A DNA stretch of 32,314 nt from assembly GCA_910592005.1 (NCBI GenBank), contig CAJVPP010000443.1, positions 1-32,314 of the forward strand. Reading direction: 5' to 3'. The position numbers and the translations under genes are program-made. This DNA is from Funneliformis mosseae. Lineage: Eukaryota > Glomeromycota > Glomeromycetes > Glomerales > Glomeraceae. Numbering within the stretch: the first letter of the stretch is position 1; each line of letters opens with the position of its first letter. The notes beneath the pieces were generated by a model. It was not told where the DNA came from. It saw only the letters and a program-made list of their open reading frames with translations, and did not search any database. Shown here piece after piece: positions 1-10,828 of this stretch.

Positions 1-232
1 ATATAAGAATAAGATAAATAAAATAAAAATGTTAACTAAGTTAAAAATGTTAACGATGTTAATAACGTTGATCATTCATCAATCTTTTGTGACGCAGTAG
101 GATTGACTTCATATGGTATCATCGCTTTTCATGATGATTTGTATGTCTAATTATTGAATATTTAGTTAACAATGAATGGAGTGAAGAAATTAATTTCAGT
201 CTTTTACATAAAGATAATAATATAGTAGGAAG

Positions 233-1600
233 TTAAAGATTAAAATAAGGAAAAGCATATTCTATTAATATTGAAAGTAAAAAAGAAATAGATTTATTTA
301 TTTTTTGGAGATCAGATTCTCTTAAAGGTTTGTTTTGTCTTATTTTTTTTTGATTAGATTGAATTATTTTTTTTAATTCTAATTGTAAAAACATTTTTTC
401 AAAAAATACTTTTAATAAATTAAGAAACACATTAATATACTTTGCAATATTAGTTGAAAATCAAAGATAACTTTGATTAGTTTTTAAATATTTATATGAT
501 TATCATAATTTATTTCTGAATATTTCTCTAAGTTATTTAAAATCTTTTTCTTCAAGTTCTTTTTTATTGGAATAAATTGAAATCTGATTTAGGTATGTTA
601 ATGTTCGAACTATAAAAAAAGTAGAAAGTTTGATAGTATATTAGAAGAAGCGGAAAATATAATTGATTGATTTTCTACTATGTTTGTACTTTTTTTCTAA
701 ATAATTTTTATTTAAAAATTGAAAATAAATAGGTAAAAAGGTTTCCAGTATTTTTTTTTGATACTTTTCATCTTTATCATTTTTAACATTAAATAGCTAA
801 CGTATAATTATTTTTAAATTTTTTTTATTATCTTCATTATAGTATTTTTAATTAATACAGGTTATTATTGTTTATTCTTTATCAGTTTTTACATGAAAGT
901 AACCACCTTTCAATTCATAATATTCTGAATAAATGTAATGTGAATCTTTAATATCTTCAAAAGCTAATTTATAAATTGAATTGCAATCTTTAAGTGCAGA
1001 ACATATATATTGTTTGTTACATGCAATCTGTATATTTTTTTCAAATAATTTTTGGAATGTTTTGAGCAACCATTACCTTGACTAAAAAAATAAAAAGTTT
1101 TTCACAAAAAAGACACCTCTGCTTATAAAGAACACTATCTACTGTAAAAGTTATCTGTTTAATTTTTGAATTGTGTAATTTATTCTGATCGTGATTAAAG
1201 TAATAATTGCAAATTTCAAGCTTTTCTAAAGATTCACTTACTTCTAAAACTTTTTACTATCTATTTACTATATTTTAACTAATTACTATAATGTTTGAAA
1301 CTTTCTGTATTTTTACATCTTTGAATTTTATCTTTAATTTATCAACCAATATACACAAAGTTAATTTTTTTGTTTTTTTTATTCAATAATAAAATCATTT
1401 TTATCATTATTTTCGTTTTTTTCATTCTTACTTTTAAATTCACTGAAATTACTATCACTATTAAATTTATATGTTATGTCTATTTCATTAAATTCAAAAG
1501 TCTCTAGTTCAAAAACTGTTTTATCATTACTATTTTCATCAATATTAAAACAGTCTTCAATAACTATTTGCATTTTTGAATATTTGAATTACTAATAGTT
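233..1600 (-). pseudogene. Decayed protein-coding fragments, family not recognised
   Basis: Three short open stretches on the minus strand (1573-1379, 1069-872 and 430-233) encode protein-like rather than AT-noise peptides. The sequence between them also reads as protein in shifted frames. One example is an open stretch at about 1250-1070 containing a C-x2-C pair (RCLFCEKLF), just upstream of a Cys-containing fragment (IACNKQYICSALKDCNSIY). The frame of the 430-233 fragment continues upstream across a stop with plausible residues. Several frames, stops and no complete start-to-stop path suggest a gene relic, perhaps of a mobile element, rather than a working gene. An intron-containing gene with unusual splice sites cannot be excluded. 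I do not recognise the family. Positions 1-232 hold nothing clear. Confidence 0.35.
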
Positions 1601-2639
1601 TATCAACTTTAACCTCAAGATCCTTCTGAACAAAAAAAAATTTCTTATTAATATATTTAAGAAAAAATGTTGCATACATACTCAAGATTAAAAAAATTAT
1701 TTTTAATTGGTTTGTTTTATTTTACAAAATCTAGTTTAAATTAGTAATTTTTAAATTTTCGTATAATAAATCATAATAATGTATAATGTTGATTACAAAT
1801 AAAAAGAATTAGATCTGTATAATATTAGATTTATTCAGTGATTGTTAAGGTGAAGTATAAATTTTAACTACTAATTTTCTTAATTAAATTATAGTAATAT
1901 TATTAATAGTTAATATCAATTATTTTTATATTTTCTTTTTGATTTAACTCTTTTTAATATTAAAAAACTTTTTAAATAACTAAATTAATAATATAAGTTA
2001 AATATTATATATATTGATCTTTAAAATTAAAAATTATATTATCATTCAAAAAATAAATTAATAAATGTAGTATTCATATTATATGCATTATCAGATATAA
2101 TATTTAATATTAAAAATATTATTTTTTAATTAAAAATATACTTATTTTTTTTATTAATTAAATAAATTAAAACATTTATCTTTTGTAATATTTTATATTT
2201 TTTTTAAGATTTTATAAAATATATATGAAATATTTTTACTTGAATGAGATTCTTTAAAATAATAAAAATCAAGAAGGATTTTTTTAAGTTTTCAATCTTT
2301 TTAATCTAATATACTATAATTTTAATAAATAAAACTTGATTTTTAAAAGTCTAATAAATCAAAAGTAAATGAAATTTTATCTGATATTTCCTATAATTAT
2401 TTTTTAATATTAATTTTTTCATTATTATATACTTTAATAATATTATTATATATATTATCATTAGAATAAATTTAAGTTTCAAAATGTCTTTTTATTATTA
2501 CTTGAAAAATGTATTTTTAATAATAATAATTATCCATTTAGTTAAATTATATAATCCAATCTTTTTGTATAAATCTTTATTATTATAAATTATAAAATTA
2601 TCAAATAATTTTTTTGTAATATTTATAATATTATAATAA

Positions 2640-3010
2640 AAACTAATCAAGTAATAAAGCAAATAATACAAGTTAATAAACTAAATAATTAATTAAATGT
2701 AAGTTAAATATCTAAAAGTAATAAAGTTAAATAATAAAAGTTAAATAAAAATAATAAATAATATTAATTAATAAATTTAAATTAAGTGGTAAAGGTATCA
2801 AAACTAATTAATAAATTTATATCATAAAATTTGATAAAATCAAGTAGTAAAAAGTTAAATAGTGAAGTTAGCAAAGCTAAATTGTAAAATTGATTTATAA
2901 ATTAAATAGTAAAGTTAAAATAGTTAAATAATATAATTATATAATAAAATTTGATAAATTTAAATAAGTAATAAAGCTAACAAAGTTAATTACAAAGTTA
3001 AAAATAAAAA
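2640..3010. repeat. Degenerate short tandem repeats (GTTAAATA-type)
   Basis: Many variants of GTAATAAAGTTAAATA and AAAGTTAA follow one another with irregular spacing. This looks like an old, mutated simple or satellite-like array. No sharp period is visible by eye. Confidence 0.5.
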
Positions 3011-3118
3011 TAGTCAGAATAAATAGTTATTTAGAAGAAAATATTTGTTTTTTTTAAGAAAATAATCAAAATATTTATCGATAATTTCATATTTTACAGT
3101 TTTTTATAATATGATTTT

Positions 3119-3325
3119 TATTATTTAAAATAATAATTTTAATCATTTTAATTAAATAATATTTTATCATTCGTTTAGAATAATATTAATTAAATAATAT
3201 TCTTATCATTTATTTAAAATAATAATTTTAACCATTCTAATTAGATAAATATTCTTATTATTCATTTAAAATGATAATTTAAACATTTTAATAAAATAAT
3301 ATTTTTATTATTCATTTAAAATAAA
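3119..3325. repeat. Tandem repeat, about 50-bp period, four to five copies
   Basis: The motif ATTTAAAATAATAATTTTA, or a variant of it, recurs at about 3123, 3173 (shortened), 3212, 3264 and 3314. Each occurrence is followed by ATTTTAATTAAATAATATT and TTATCATT-like sequence. Spacing is 50, 39, 52 and 50 bp. Confidence 0.65.
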
Positions 3326-4494
3326 CTATCTAAAATTTTAGATTACTTTATATATAATTTAAAACTAAATAAGTCAATCTGAACTGAAAATTTTTAGATT
3401 AATTTGAATTATTCAGAATTTATACAAAATATTATTATATTAATTTTATTAAAAAAATAATTTATATTAAAAAAGAATTTTTTTAATAAAAAATTTTAAT
3501 TATTTTTAATATTTTTCAATAAAAAATTTTCTAGAGATATAAATATTTTAAATCTTCTATTCAAATATACATTCAAAAATTAATATAAATTTTATATTAT
3601 AATTTTTTAAAATTAAAAAATTTTGAATTTTAAAGAATTTAAAATAATATAATCATTTTCAAAATCTAATTTTAAATTCTAACTGATTAAACAAAATTTT
3701 ACCAGTCTAATTGTTTGCTTTGTTAATAAAATAATTAATTATAAATTTAACTAAATAAAGTTTATATATTATATATTAATATAAATCAAAAATCTCATTT
3801 TTAGTTAAAAGAGTAACCTTATTGTAATAGCTTAGCTCTTATATATTAATATTATCAATGTTAATACTATTATTATATATATTCTAATATAACAAATTTT
3901 AAAAACTTATTTCATCTTTTTATAATCACTAGATATTAAAATATTATAAGTTTTCTAAAATATTTATAAACAATTTTATATATAATTATATAAGTTAAGC
4001 TATAAATTTTATTTATTCTTTTTAATTTAATAATATTATTTTAAAGAAATAATAAAAGATTTGGGATCTTACAAATAAAGAAAATCTAATTGTAATACCT
4101 ATCTTTACTTACAATAGAAAAGGAAGAAATGGCTAAAAAAAATGAGATAATGCTTAATCTAAATATATTTTAATCTAAAAATCATTGATTTATTTCTGGT
4201 AGATTTCCTCCTTTTTATTGCAAAAGTCTCATTTATTTTTTTTTTAAAAATAATAAAAAATTATATTAATAAATAATAAACAAATATTTTAAAATTTATA
4301 TAAATTAAAATATTCATTAAATAATTAATTAAAAATTTAATTTTAAAATGTAACAAAAAACCGGTTGCCAAACAAGAAATAATGAATGATCTTATTTAAT
4401 AATCAGTTATTTCAACTAGGTAATGAGTCAATGGGATTGATGTCGTGAGAAATTGAAGTTGTGACACATGCTTAATAAGTGATTTCATTAGTAA

Positions 4495-4503
4495 CATATA
4501 AAG
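4495..4503 (+). promoter_or_regulatory. Possible TATA element of the kinase gene
   Basis: CATATAAAG lies about 137 nt upstream of the chosen ATG. It sits inside a roughly 300-bp stretch (4340-4640) that is less AT-rich than the preceding block. The distance is longer than for the other TATA elements in this window, so the assignment is weak. Confidence 0.3.
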
Positions 4504-4639
4504 TTTGATAAAATTTTTATTTCCCTCGGATTTTTTATTTTTCAAAACGATAAGATCAATATTTTTATCGATTTATACCCTCTGGACTAGAAGAAACGAA
4601 AAAAATTTAGTATCTATTCTAAACAAAAATTCTATCATC

Positions 4640-6433
4640 ATGGAATGGATAAAAGAAAGTATCAAAAAGAAGCATATAAAAAATTACGAATATAAGAAGT
4701 TTAGAAATATAGAAGAAATAGGTAGAGGAGGATTTGGTACAGTCTATAGAGCGAAATATGGTGAAAAATATTTTGCATTAAAGTCATTTAAATCAGACAA
4801 GTTAACCGTTAAAAAGATTGTTAAAGAGGTATGTAATTGGAGTGGAAAAGGAAAATTTTAACGAAATTGTACCAAGAAAATTTTTTTTTTTAGTTGAAAT
4901 TACATCGAGATGTAGATTTTCATGATAATATAATACGAATTTATGGTATTACTATTAATTCAGGTAAATAATGTAAATACTAAGAATACTCTTTTTTATT
5001 CAAGAATTTTCAATAATTTAATTTAATTCTTTCCCTCCCTTTTTTTAAGACGAGAAAAAATATTTACTGGCGTTAGAGTATGCAGATGAAGGAACTCTTC
5101 GCAATTATTTAAAAAAGAAGTTTCACGTTCTTAATTGGCAAGATAAATACAGTTTATCACTTCAATTATCAAGCGCAATAGAATGCTTGCATGACGAAAA
5201 AATTGTACACGGTGATTTACATTCAGACAATATTCTTATACATGGGGGTTCAATTAAATTAGCGGACTTTGGATTAAGCAAGCGTATTGGAGATAATTCT
5301 ATAACAGAAGTATTTGGCATAGTTCCATATATTGATCCAGTTAGATTTAGTGATGCAAAAAATAAAATTTCATCGGGAAAGTCTCTCATATCAAAAAAGG
5401 TTGAACTGCGTAAGGAAAGTGATATTTATAGTCTTGGTGTATTATTTTGGGAATTATCTAGTGGAAAATTACCTTTTGCTGCTGATAAGTATGATTTTGA
5501 TTTGGCCATGGAAATTTCAAAAGGATTGAGAGAAGCTGTTGTAGAAAATACACCTGAAGGATATTCTAACCTTTACATAAGTAAGTGAAAATTTTCAAAG
5601 ATTTGGAAAATGTTAAGTATATTTAATTTAACTTAATTTGATTTTATCTAGGATGTTGGGATGGTAATCCTAGTGAAAGACCAAAGATTCAAGAAGTTGT
5701 TAAAACTTTAAAAGCAATGATTTCCTCATCAGATTCAAAATATACTCAAGAAATTATTATACGTGTTGATTTAGGGGGAGATAAAAATGATATTAATTCT
5801 AGTGAAAAACAAGGATCCAGTTCAAATGAGATGATAACGACAGAATTGTCTAATGTCATTAAAACTTTCCACAAAAGAGATTTAAAATTTTCTTCGGAAA
5901 GCGAATCACCGCCAAATTCAACCCCAGATGTTGACAAAGAAAATGATATAACTGAGATGAACGAGACAGACGATTCTATAGCGCAAACCGATTCCACCGC
6001 TGACCTAATTAGGGATATGGTTGATATTCTTAACGACGTTTCGGATATATACAAGACGGCTCTACATTGTAAAAATATAACCAGAATTTTGATGGAACGT
6101 ATTTCTGCTGCAGTTTCTGCAGTAATTTTACAAAGTAGTGAAGATTTATTAAAAGATCATATCGGTTTACATAAATTAATTCAAACTCTTAATAAAATGA
6201 AAATATATATTGACGAAATAACACAATATGATATTGTTCTACAATTTCTAAAGGATAAATCAATCGAAAACAAGTTTAAAGATTTATGTAAAGAGTATGA
6301 TGATCGTAATGATGTATTATCATTCGCGATTGAGTTGAAGACTAATGCAGAAAAAGAAGATAAAGTTTTGGAAGGTGACGTTAAGGAACTGTTAAAGTTT
6401 CAAAAAACATTTGAAGAAAGTATAAGAATATGA
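4640..6433 (+). CDS. TKL-like protein kinase with C-terminal MLKL/HeLo-like helical domain
   Basis: Four exons: 4640-4828, 4894-4963, 5050-5580 and 5652-6433. Phases agree, giving 523 aa. Donors are GTATGT, GTAAAT and GTAAGT; all acceptors end in AG. The kinase domain spans about residues 20-285: glycine loop GRGGFGTVYRA (28-38), ALK lysine 48, likely helix-C Glu63, catalytic loop HGDLHSDNIL (Asp142, Asn147), DFG 159-161, and RCWDGNPSERP (264-274). All catalytic residues are present. HGD replaces HRD, so it is a non-RD kinase. Residues about 290-385 are polar and acidic. Residues about 385-523 form amphipathic helices whose pattern resembles the MLKL N-terminal four-helix bundle; this rests on pattern only. 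ATG 4640 is the first ATG in frame with the glycine loop. It is convergent with the LRR gene. I recall large expansion of this kinase type in Rhizophagus. Substrate is unknown. Confidence 0.9.
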
Positions 6434-7131
6434 CGAGATAGTAAAATATTTTTAGAAATCGTAAATAGAAATTTACGCAAAAATGCATTTCTTTTCGTGA
6501 CACAAAATGCTTATGGTCTCGCCTTGAGTTTCCTTAATTCTATTAGGATTAATTCTATCTAAAAATTATTCCCCCCAAGCAATACACTTTTTTTTAAAAA
6601 ATAAAATTAGGTTTCTCACATGTATATAAATATTTTTTGTTATATATTTATGTTTAATAGAAGTAAAGACTCATTTAATTTAAATTCATAATAAAACAAT
6701 GGTCTGTGACAATTTATAAGATTTATATGAATTTGCCTGAAATAATGTTCCGCAGTGCAAATTATTCATCTTGCGTACAATTCACGCGCCAACTCTTAAT
6801 AAATATTCTCTTATTTTGAGTAGAATTCGAATTATGCATCATATACAAATGATACATACGTAAAATTAATTTAAACTTATGCAGAAGAACTTTTCATTGT
6901 AAAAGTTAGGCTGGTTGTTCATTTAATGGCTCAATGCAACATGTGTAAAAATAAGTATCTCATTTATAAATTATTTAGAAATATTAATATAACATTTTAT
7001 TAATTTGTTGAAACGCTCAATTACCTTTAATATTTACGATAATTAATTTTATTGGATTAATGGATCATAGATTAGACCAATACAAAATTTTTTTTTTTTT
7101 TTTTTTTTGAGGAAAATACTATATATATATT
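6434..7131. other. Convergent intergenic region, conserved in the duplicate
   Basis: About 0.7 kb between two converging genes, presumably holding both 3' UTRs and poly(A) sites. The first 170 bp after the kinase stop and several later stretches are clearly matched in copy B (21482-22135). A run of about 20 T lies at 7088-7108, just beyond the LRR stop codon. No further gene is seen. Confidence 0.7.
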
Positions 7132-9066
7132 TTAAATTGTTGTTAAGGACTCTAATTGCAACTTTAACCGAATAATTTCCGCTTGTTTATTTAGAAGACT
7201 TGAAAGATTTTGGACATCATCCGAATTTAAGTGACCTTTTATAATTTCCTTTTTAGTTTTTTCCAGTTCTTCAGAAGAGTAATCATTAAATCGGATAAAT
7301 TTATCTTGTTCTTTCAAAAGTTTCTTTAACAAATCTTTCCCTGCTCTACCAAGTTCACTTTCAGAAATAAAATCATTAGATAATTTATTTAACTCATTTT
7401 CTTTAGTTTGTATTTTAGAAAACAAACAATTTATTTCTCCTAGCCGTTGCTGGTTCGTTTGCTGGATCTTACTAATAAGAAATTCCTTCTCCTTTAATTG
7501 GATTTCAAGGCCAATATTTTGCTGCTCATTGTTTTGTTGAAGTTCATTAATGAGATATTCTTTCTCATTTAATTGGATTTCAAGGTAATCAATCTGCTGC
7601 TGATTTTTTCGTTGGAGCTCATTAATAAGATCTTCTTTCTCTTTTAATTGGGTTTCAAGATCAAAAATCAGGTCTTTGGAATATTGCATATTTTCACCAT
7701 GTATTTTCAAAACGGTTTTCAGGTAAGCCTTTTCATCTTCGAGAGTCTGCACATTTTCTCTGGCCCCATCGAGTCTTTCTTGTATTTGTAAATTTTCCAA
7801 CAATGGCTTTTTTAATTCATTTTTTTTTAAACGAATTTGTTTTTCCAAATCATCCATTCTCTTTCTTAAGTCAGCTGTACTAGATTTTCCCTTATATACT
7901 TTATTGTTCAATTCTCTTTTGAGACGTAATAATTCTTCCTTTTCCATTTTTATATCGGACATGATGAGTTCATTTGCATCAAATTGATGTTGTAAATTTA
8001 CGATCTCTTTTTTCTTATTCTCCAGTTCTTCGGTATTTTTTTGTAATTTCTTATCCAATTTCTCTTTAACCTTTCTTTTTATAGCCAAGTCTTCTTTTAA
8101 ATCATTAGCTTCTTTATGCAACCTTTCTTTTTCCATTAATTTCTCGGCGGTAAAGGAATTTAAACTTTTCAACTTTTCATCTAATTCTCGCTTTTTCTGT
8201 TGATAAATAATCTCTGTTTGTTCTACCTTTGTGTTCAAATCTTTGACTTTTTGCTGCAAATTTTCTATATCTTGCTCCAATTGAATTTTTTTTGATTTCA
8301 ATTCTTCTTGTTTAACAAGCACTTCTCCCCTTTTTTTTTCCAATTTCGTCTGTTGAGTATTCAAATATTCATTTTCACTTAACTTCTTATTTAACTCTTC
8401 CAATTGGTAATGAAAGTCGTCTTTTTCTTTCTCTAATTTAGTAGACAAGATCCAATTTTTTTTCCACGCTTTCAAATTATATCTACCCGCGAAGACGTCG
8501 TTATCGTCCATTGCGAAAATACTAAGATCTTCACATATCTTTTTGACTTTTCTTTCTTTCGCTGAACATCGCAAAATTTCAACACTGCTAGGCAAGTATT
8601 CCAAACCAGAGTTAATATCGGTATTATTAATACTTAAACTTTCCAGATTTATTAAGGTTTTCAAAGGTTCCAAACTGCCATGAAAACGATTATAAATATT
8701 TTCCTCCCTATCAGTTTCAGTACCAGTATTTCCTATATGTAAATCTTTTAAATTAACAAATCTACTAAAGCAACGTAAATCTTGATCAGTGAAATTGTTA
8801 TCAAGTAAGTTTAAATACTCCAATCCCTTGTCATTCCTCGGTAAATCTATTTTGTGAATTCTATTGTAATTAGCGCGGATACTAACCAGATTCGTACAAT
8901 CGCTTACGTCCAAACTAGTCAAGTCATTATTGTAACAATCTAAATATTTTAATTTATTAAAACCCTCGAATCGTAAGGGACCTTTTAATTTTTTGTTGCT
9001 AATGTCTAAACTGATAATATCTCGGTGACAATTTTTCTCTACCCATTTTTGTGCATTTACCGTCAT
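7132..9066 (-). CDS. Leucine-rich repeat protein with long coiled coil
   Basis: Intronless, 644 aa, starting at the first ATG after a TATA element about 75 nt upstream. Residues about 17-165 hold roughly six short, irregular LRRs (for example LKYLDCYNNDLTSLDVS, residues 39-55, and LEYLNLLDNNFTD). These have no signal peptide, so a cytosolic or nuclear location is likely. Residues about 208-640 form an almost unbroken, Glu/Lys/Gln/Leu-rich coiled coil. It includes three tandem 25-residue repeats (470-494, 495-519, 520-544) of the type LEIQLNEKEYLINELQ. LRRs usually bind protein partners and the coil implies oligomerisation or scaffolding, but no enzymatic domain is visible and the ligand is unknown. 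I recall similar LRR proteins in Rhizophagus. The gene is convergent with the kinase. Its counterpart in copy B is reduced to a scar. Confidence 0.9.
   Translation of the reverse strand: MTVNAQKWVEKNCHRDIISLDISNKKLKGPLRFEGFNKLKYLDCYNNDLTSLDVSDCTNLVSIRANYNRIHKIDLPRNDKGLEYLNLLDNNFTDQDLRCFSRFVNLKDLHIGNTGTETDREENIYNRFHGSLEPLKTLINLESLSINNTDINSGLEYLPSSVEILRCSAKERKVKKICEDLSIFAMDDNDVFAGRYNLKAWKKNWILSTKLEKEKDDFHYQLEELNKKLSENEYLNTQQTKLEKKRGEVLVKQEELKSKKIQLEQDIENLQQKVKDLNTKVEQTEIIYQQKKRELDEKLKSLNSFTAEKLMEKERLHKEANDLKEDLAIKRKVKEKLDKKLQKNTEELENKKKEIVNLQHQFDANELIMSDIKMEKEELLRLKRELNNKVYKGKSSTADLRKRMDDLEKQIRLKKNELKKPLLENLQIQERLDGARENVQTLEDEKAYLKTVLKIHGENMQYSKDLIFDLETQLKEKEDLINELQRKNQQQIDYLEIQLNEKEYLINELQQNNEQQNIGLEIQLKEKEFLISKIQQTNQQRLGEINCLFSKIQTKENELNKLSNDFISESELGRAGKDLLKKLLKEQDKFIRFNDYSSEELEKTKKEIIKGHLNSDDVQNLSSLLNKQAEIIRLKLQLESLTTI
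7435..7659 (-). repeat. Three tandem 75-bp coding repeats in the LRR/coiled-coil gene
   Basis: Units 7659-7585, 7584-7510 and 7509-7435 encode 25 residues each, beginning LETQLKEKED, LEIQLNEKEY and LEIQLKEKEF. The similarity extends to DNA level, so the array arose by recent internal duplication that lengthened the coil in frame. Confidence 0.85.
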
Positions 9067-9140
9067 TGTTTATTCTTTATACAGTAACTTTGAAAGAATT
9101 AAAAACATAAAGTAAAATAAAAAAAAATTCATCTTTCCCT

Positions 9141-9148
9141 CTTTTATA
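9141..9148 (-). promoter_or_regulatory. TATA box of the LRR/coiled-coil gene
   Basis: On the minus strand the sequence reads GTGTATAAAAGAGGG, 75-82 nt upstream of the ATG at 9066. It is conserved in copy B (22522-22529), where the gene body has been deleted. The spacing matches the TATA elements of the two membrane-protein genes. Confidence 0.6.
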
Positions 9149-9678
9149 CACTACATATATGAAGACCCTTAACCAAAATGATTTCACAAATTTCGTGAGA
9201 TTACCATAAAAGTCAAAATAAAAAAGATCAATCAATTAGGCATTGATGATCTTATTTTTTATAGTACAAAATAAGGCGTAAGTTGAAAGGGACCGGAATG
9301 ATATGTCCGGTTCTGGTTACCCAATTTCAGATTAAATGAATGATAGAATTAAGAATGTTTGTAAGAGATTTTTTTGCTTACTGCAACTGTTTACGCTTTA
9401 GAACAAAATATTGACAATTTTAATGTTTGCTTCTCGCAATTTTAACACTAATATATTTGAAAGGTTTCTAAAATAGTTCATTTCCCAATCGGTTGCTCGT
9501 GGATTTTTACGATTTTGATATTTTCTCAGGCAGTTATTTACGATATGATCGCAATATTTATGGATCAGCGTGTGAAGAAAACATATTCTTAATGAAAAAA
9601 AAAAAACCCCTCCAAAATAATTTTTGTCATACATACTTAATTTTAAAGAGATGTTGACTTAATTTCCCGTTTGATGCG

Positions 9679-9722
9679 AAAAAAAAAAAAAAACTTTTTT
9701 TTTTTTTTTTTTTTAAAAAAAA
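9679..9722. repeat. Homopolymer A/T palindrome
   Basis: About 15 A, one C, about 20 T and then 9 A in succession. It can form a hairpin and is prone to length variation and sequencing error. The matching place in copy B has no such tract. Confidence 0.8.
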
Positions 9723-10130
9723 TTGTTAGGGTTCTTTCGTTTATGTTATTTATAAACAATTTTTAATGTAAGCAGAAGGTATTAATTGAATAAAAATGAA
9801 GCAATTATGACAAATATTTATTTAATAATATCAAATTAATCGGTGTTGCCTCAACGTTGGCGCTCTACACTTTCGCAATATCAATATATTAAACTAAGTA
9901 AATGCCAATCAATTAATTAAAACTGCACAATTACAAATAACTACAAAAAAAAATATTGAATCATGAAATAATAATAAAGTCGGAAATTAAAAGAAAATAC
10001 GAAATTTAAAAAGTTAAAACGAAAATATCGCGAAGAAAGATTTAAAGGATTATGTATGCAAGATATAACAAGGGCGAGCGTGGATATTAAGTTGTTTAAC
10101 TTGTCTTTATAAAAAAGTATTAATTAGGAC

Positions 10131-10199
10131 TAGTGTTTCGGGACGAAACTAGTTTCGCCAAATTGATCTGCAAAAAAAATAGTTTCGCCTGAAACACTA
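10131..10199. mobile_element. 69-bp hAT-like MITE with 8-bp target-site duplication
   Basis: The element begins TAGTGTTTCGGGACGAAAC and ends with the near-perfect inverse (GTTTCGCCTGAAACACTA). Terminal inverted repeats are about 19-20 bp, with a second nested AGTTTCG repeat inside. Immediate flanks carry the direct repeat ATTAGGAC (10123-10130 and 10200-10207). An 8-bp duplication and TAG...CTA ends are typical of hAT elements. It is far too small to code, so it must have moved with an external transposase. Confidence 0.8.
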
Positions 10200-10828
10200 A
10201 TTAGGACAGCATTGTTTTACAAAAAAAAAAAAAATTAAGCAAAAAAAAAAGGTTTAAATAGAAACGTAAAAACTATCATCGTATAATAATTACTAACAAA
10301 ATTTTAATAGTAAGTATATACCATTTCTAAATTAATTAAGCTTTTCTAACGAATACCTTCTTATGTATAAGAATATTTGACACGCACGATTGTTAATAAA
10401 ATTAAATATTTTGCGATGAAAAGAAAACCTAAGGTATTCCAAGTTTTAATTGTCGCAACGCAACATATTTTAACTATTTCCCAATTAATCCTATCCAACC
10501 TTAGCTATTAAAAATCCACCTTTTATATTCTGAGACTATCTCTAATCTAATACTAAATCACAATAAATTCTACAATTTTCAAAGGGTAATTAATTTGTTT
10601 ATCATAAACCTTATCAAAGCTACCCTATCCTACGCAACTCCAATCTTTCTAACCTCACTTAATTCCTTGTATCTCAAGTGGACATCACGTAGCTATTTAA
10701 AAGGCCGAAATGATTGGTAATTATTAGGAAAAATTATCTTAATGAGTTTTGACTGAATAAACAGTACATTTATAAATTAATGCATCTTTAAATATTTATA
10801 CCTCGTTTATTTATTTATTTCGGTTTTA

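Larger units (their letters stand above)
1600..4330. other. AT-dominated block without genes
   Basis: Almost pure A/T sequence with stop codons in all frames and only a handful of CpG dinucleotides. It contains two low-complexity repeat stretches, listed separately. I see no splice-bounded exon or RNA gene. The composition changes abruptly near 4335, where the kinase promoter region begins. Confidence 0.8.
9149..10828. other. Intergenic region between LRR and membrane-protein genes
   Basis: Positions 9150-9660 match copy B (about 22530-23260), including a well-conserved GATTTCACAAATTTCGT element near the LRR promoter. Positions 9720-10680 do not align clearly by eye with copy B and hold a 69-bp MITE and a homopolymer palindrome. 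A 78-codon minus-strand open frame at 9634-9398 is not maintained in copy B, so I do not call it a gene. No other gene is supported. Confidence 0.65.

Noticed and set aside
4505..4639. N-terminal extension of the kinase from a TTG
   Set aside because: There is no ATG in this extension. The first in-frame ATG is 4640, close before the kinase domain, and the upstream residues look like translated promoter sequence.
5746..6054. 102-codon minus-strand open frame and the frames at 5162-5389 and 5332-5529
   Set aside because: All overlap the well-supported kinase exons and have no independent signals.
9398..9634. 78-codon minus-strand open frame upstream of the LRR gene
   Set aside because: The homologous stretch in copy B is frameshifted and carries the SINE-like insertion. 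The frame runs through a homopolymer and no domain is recognisable.
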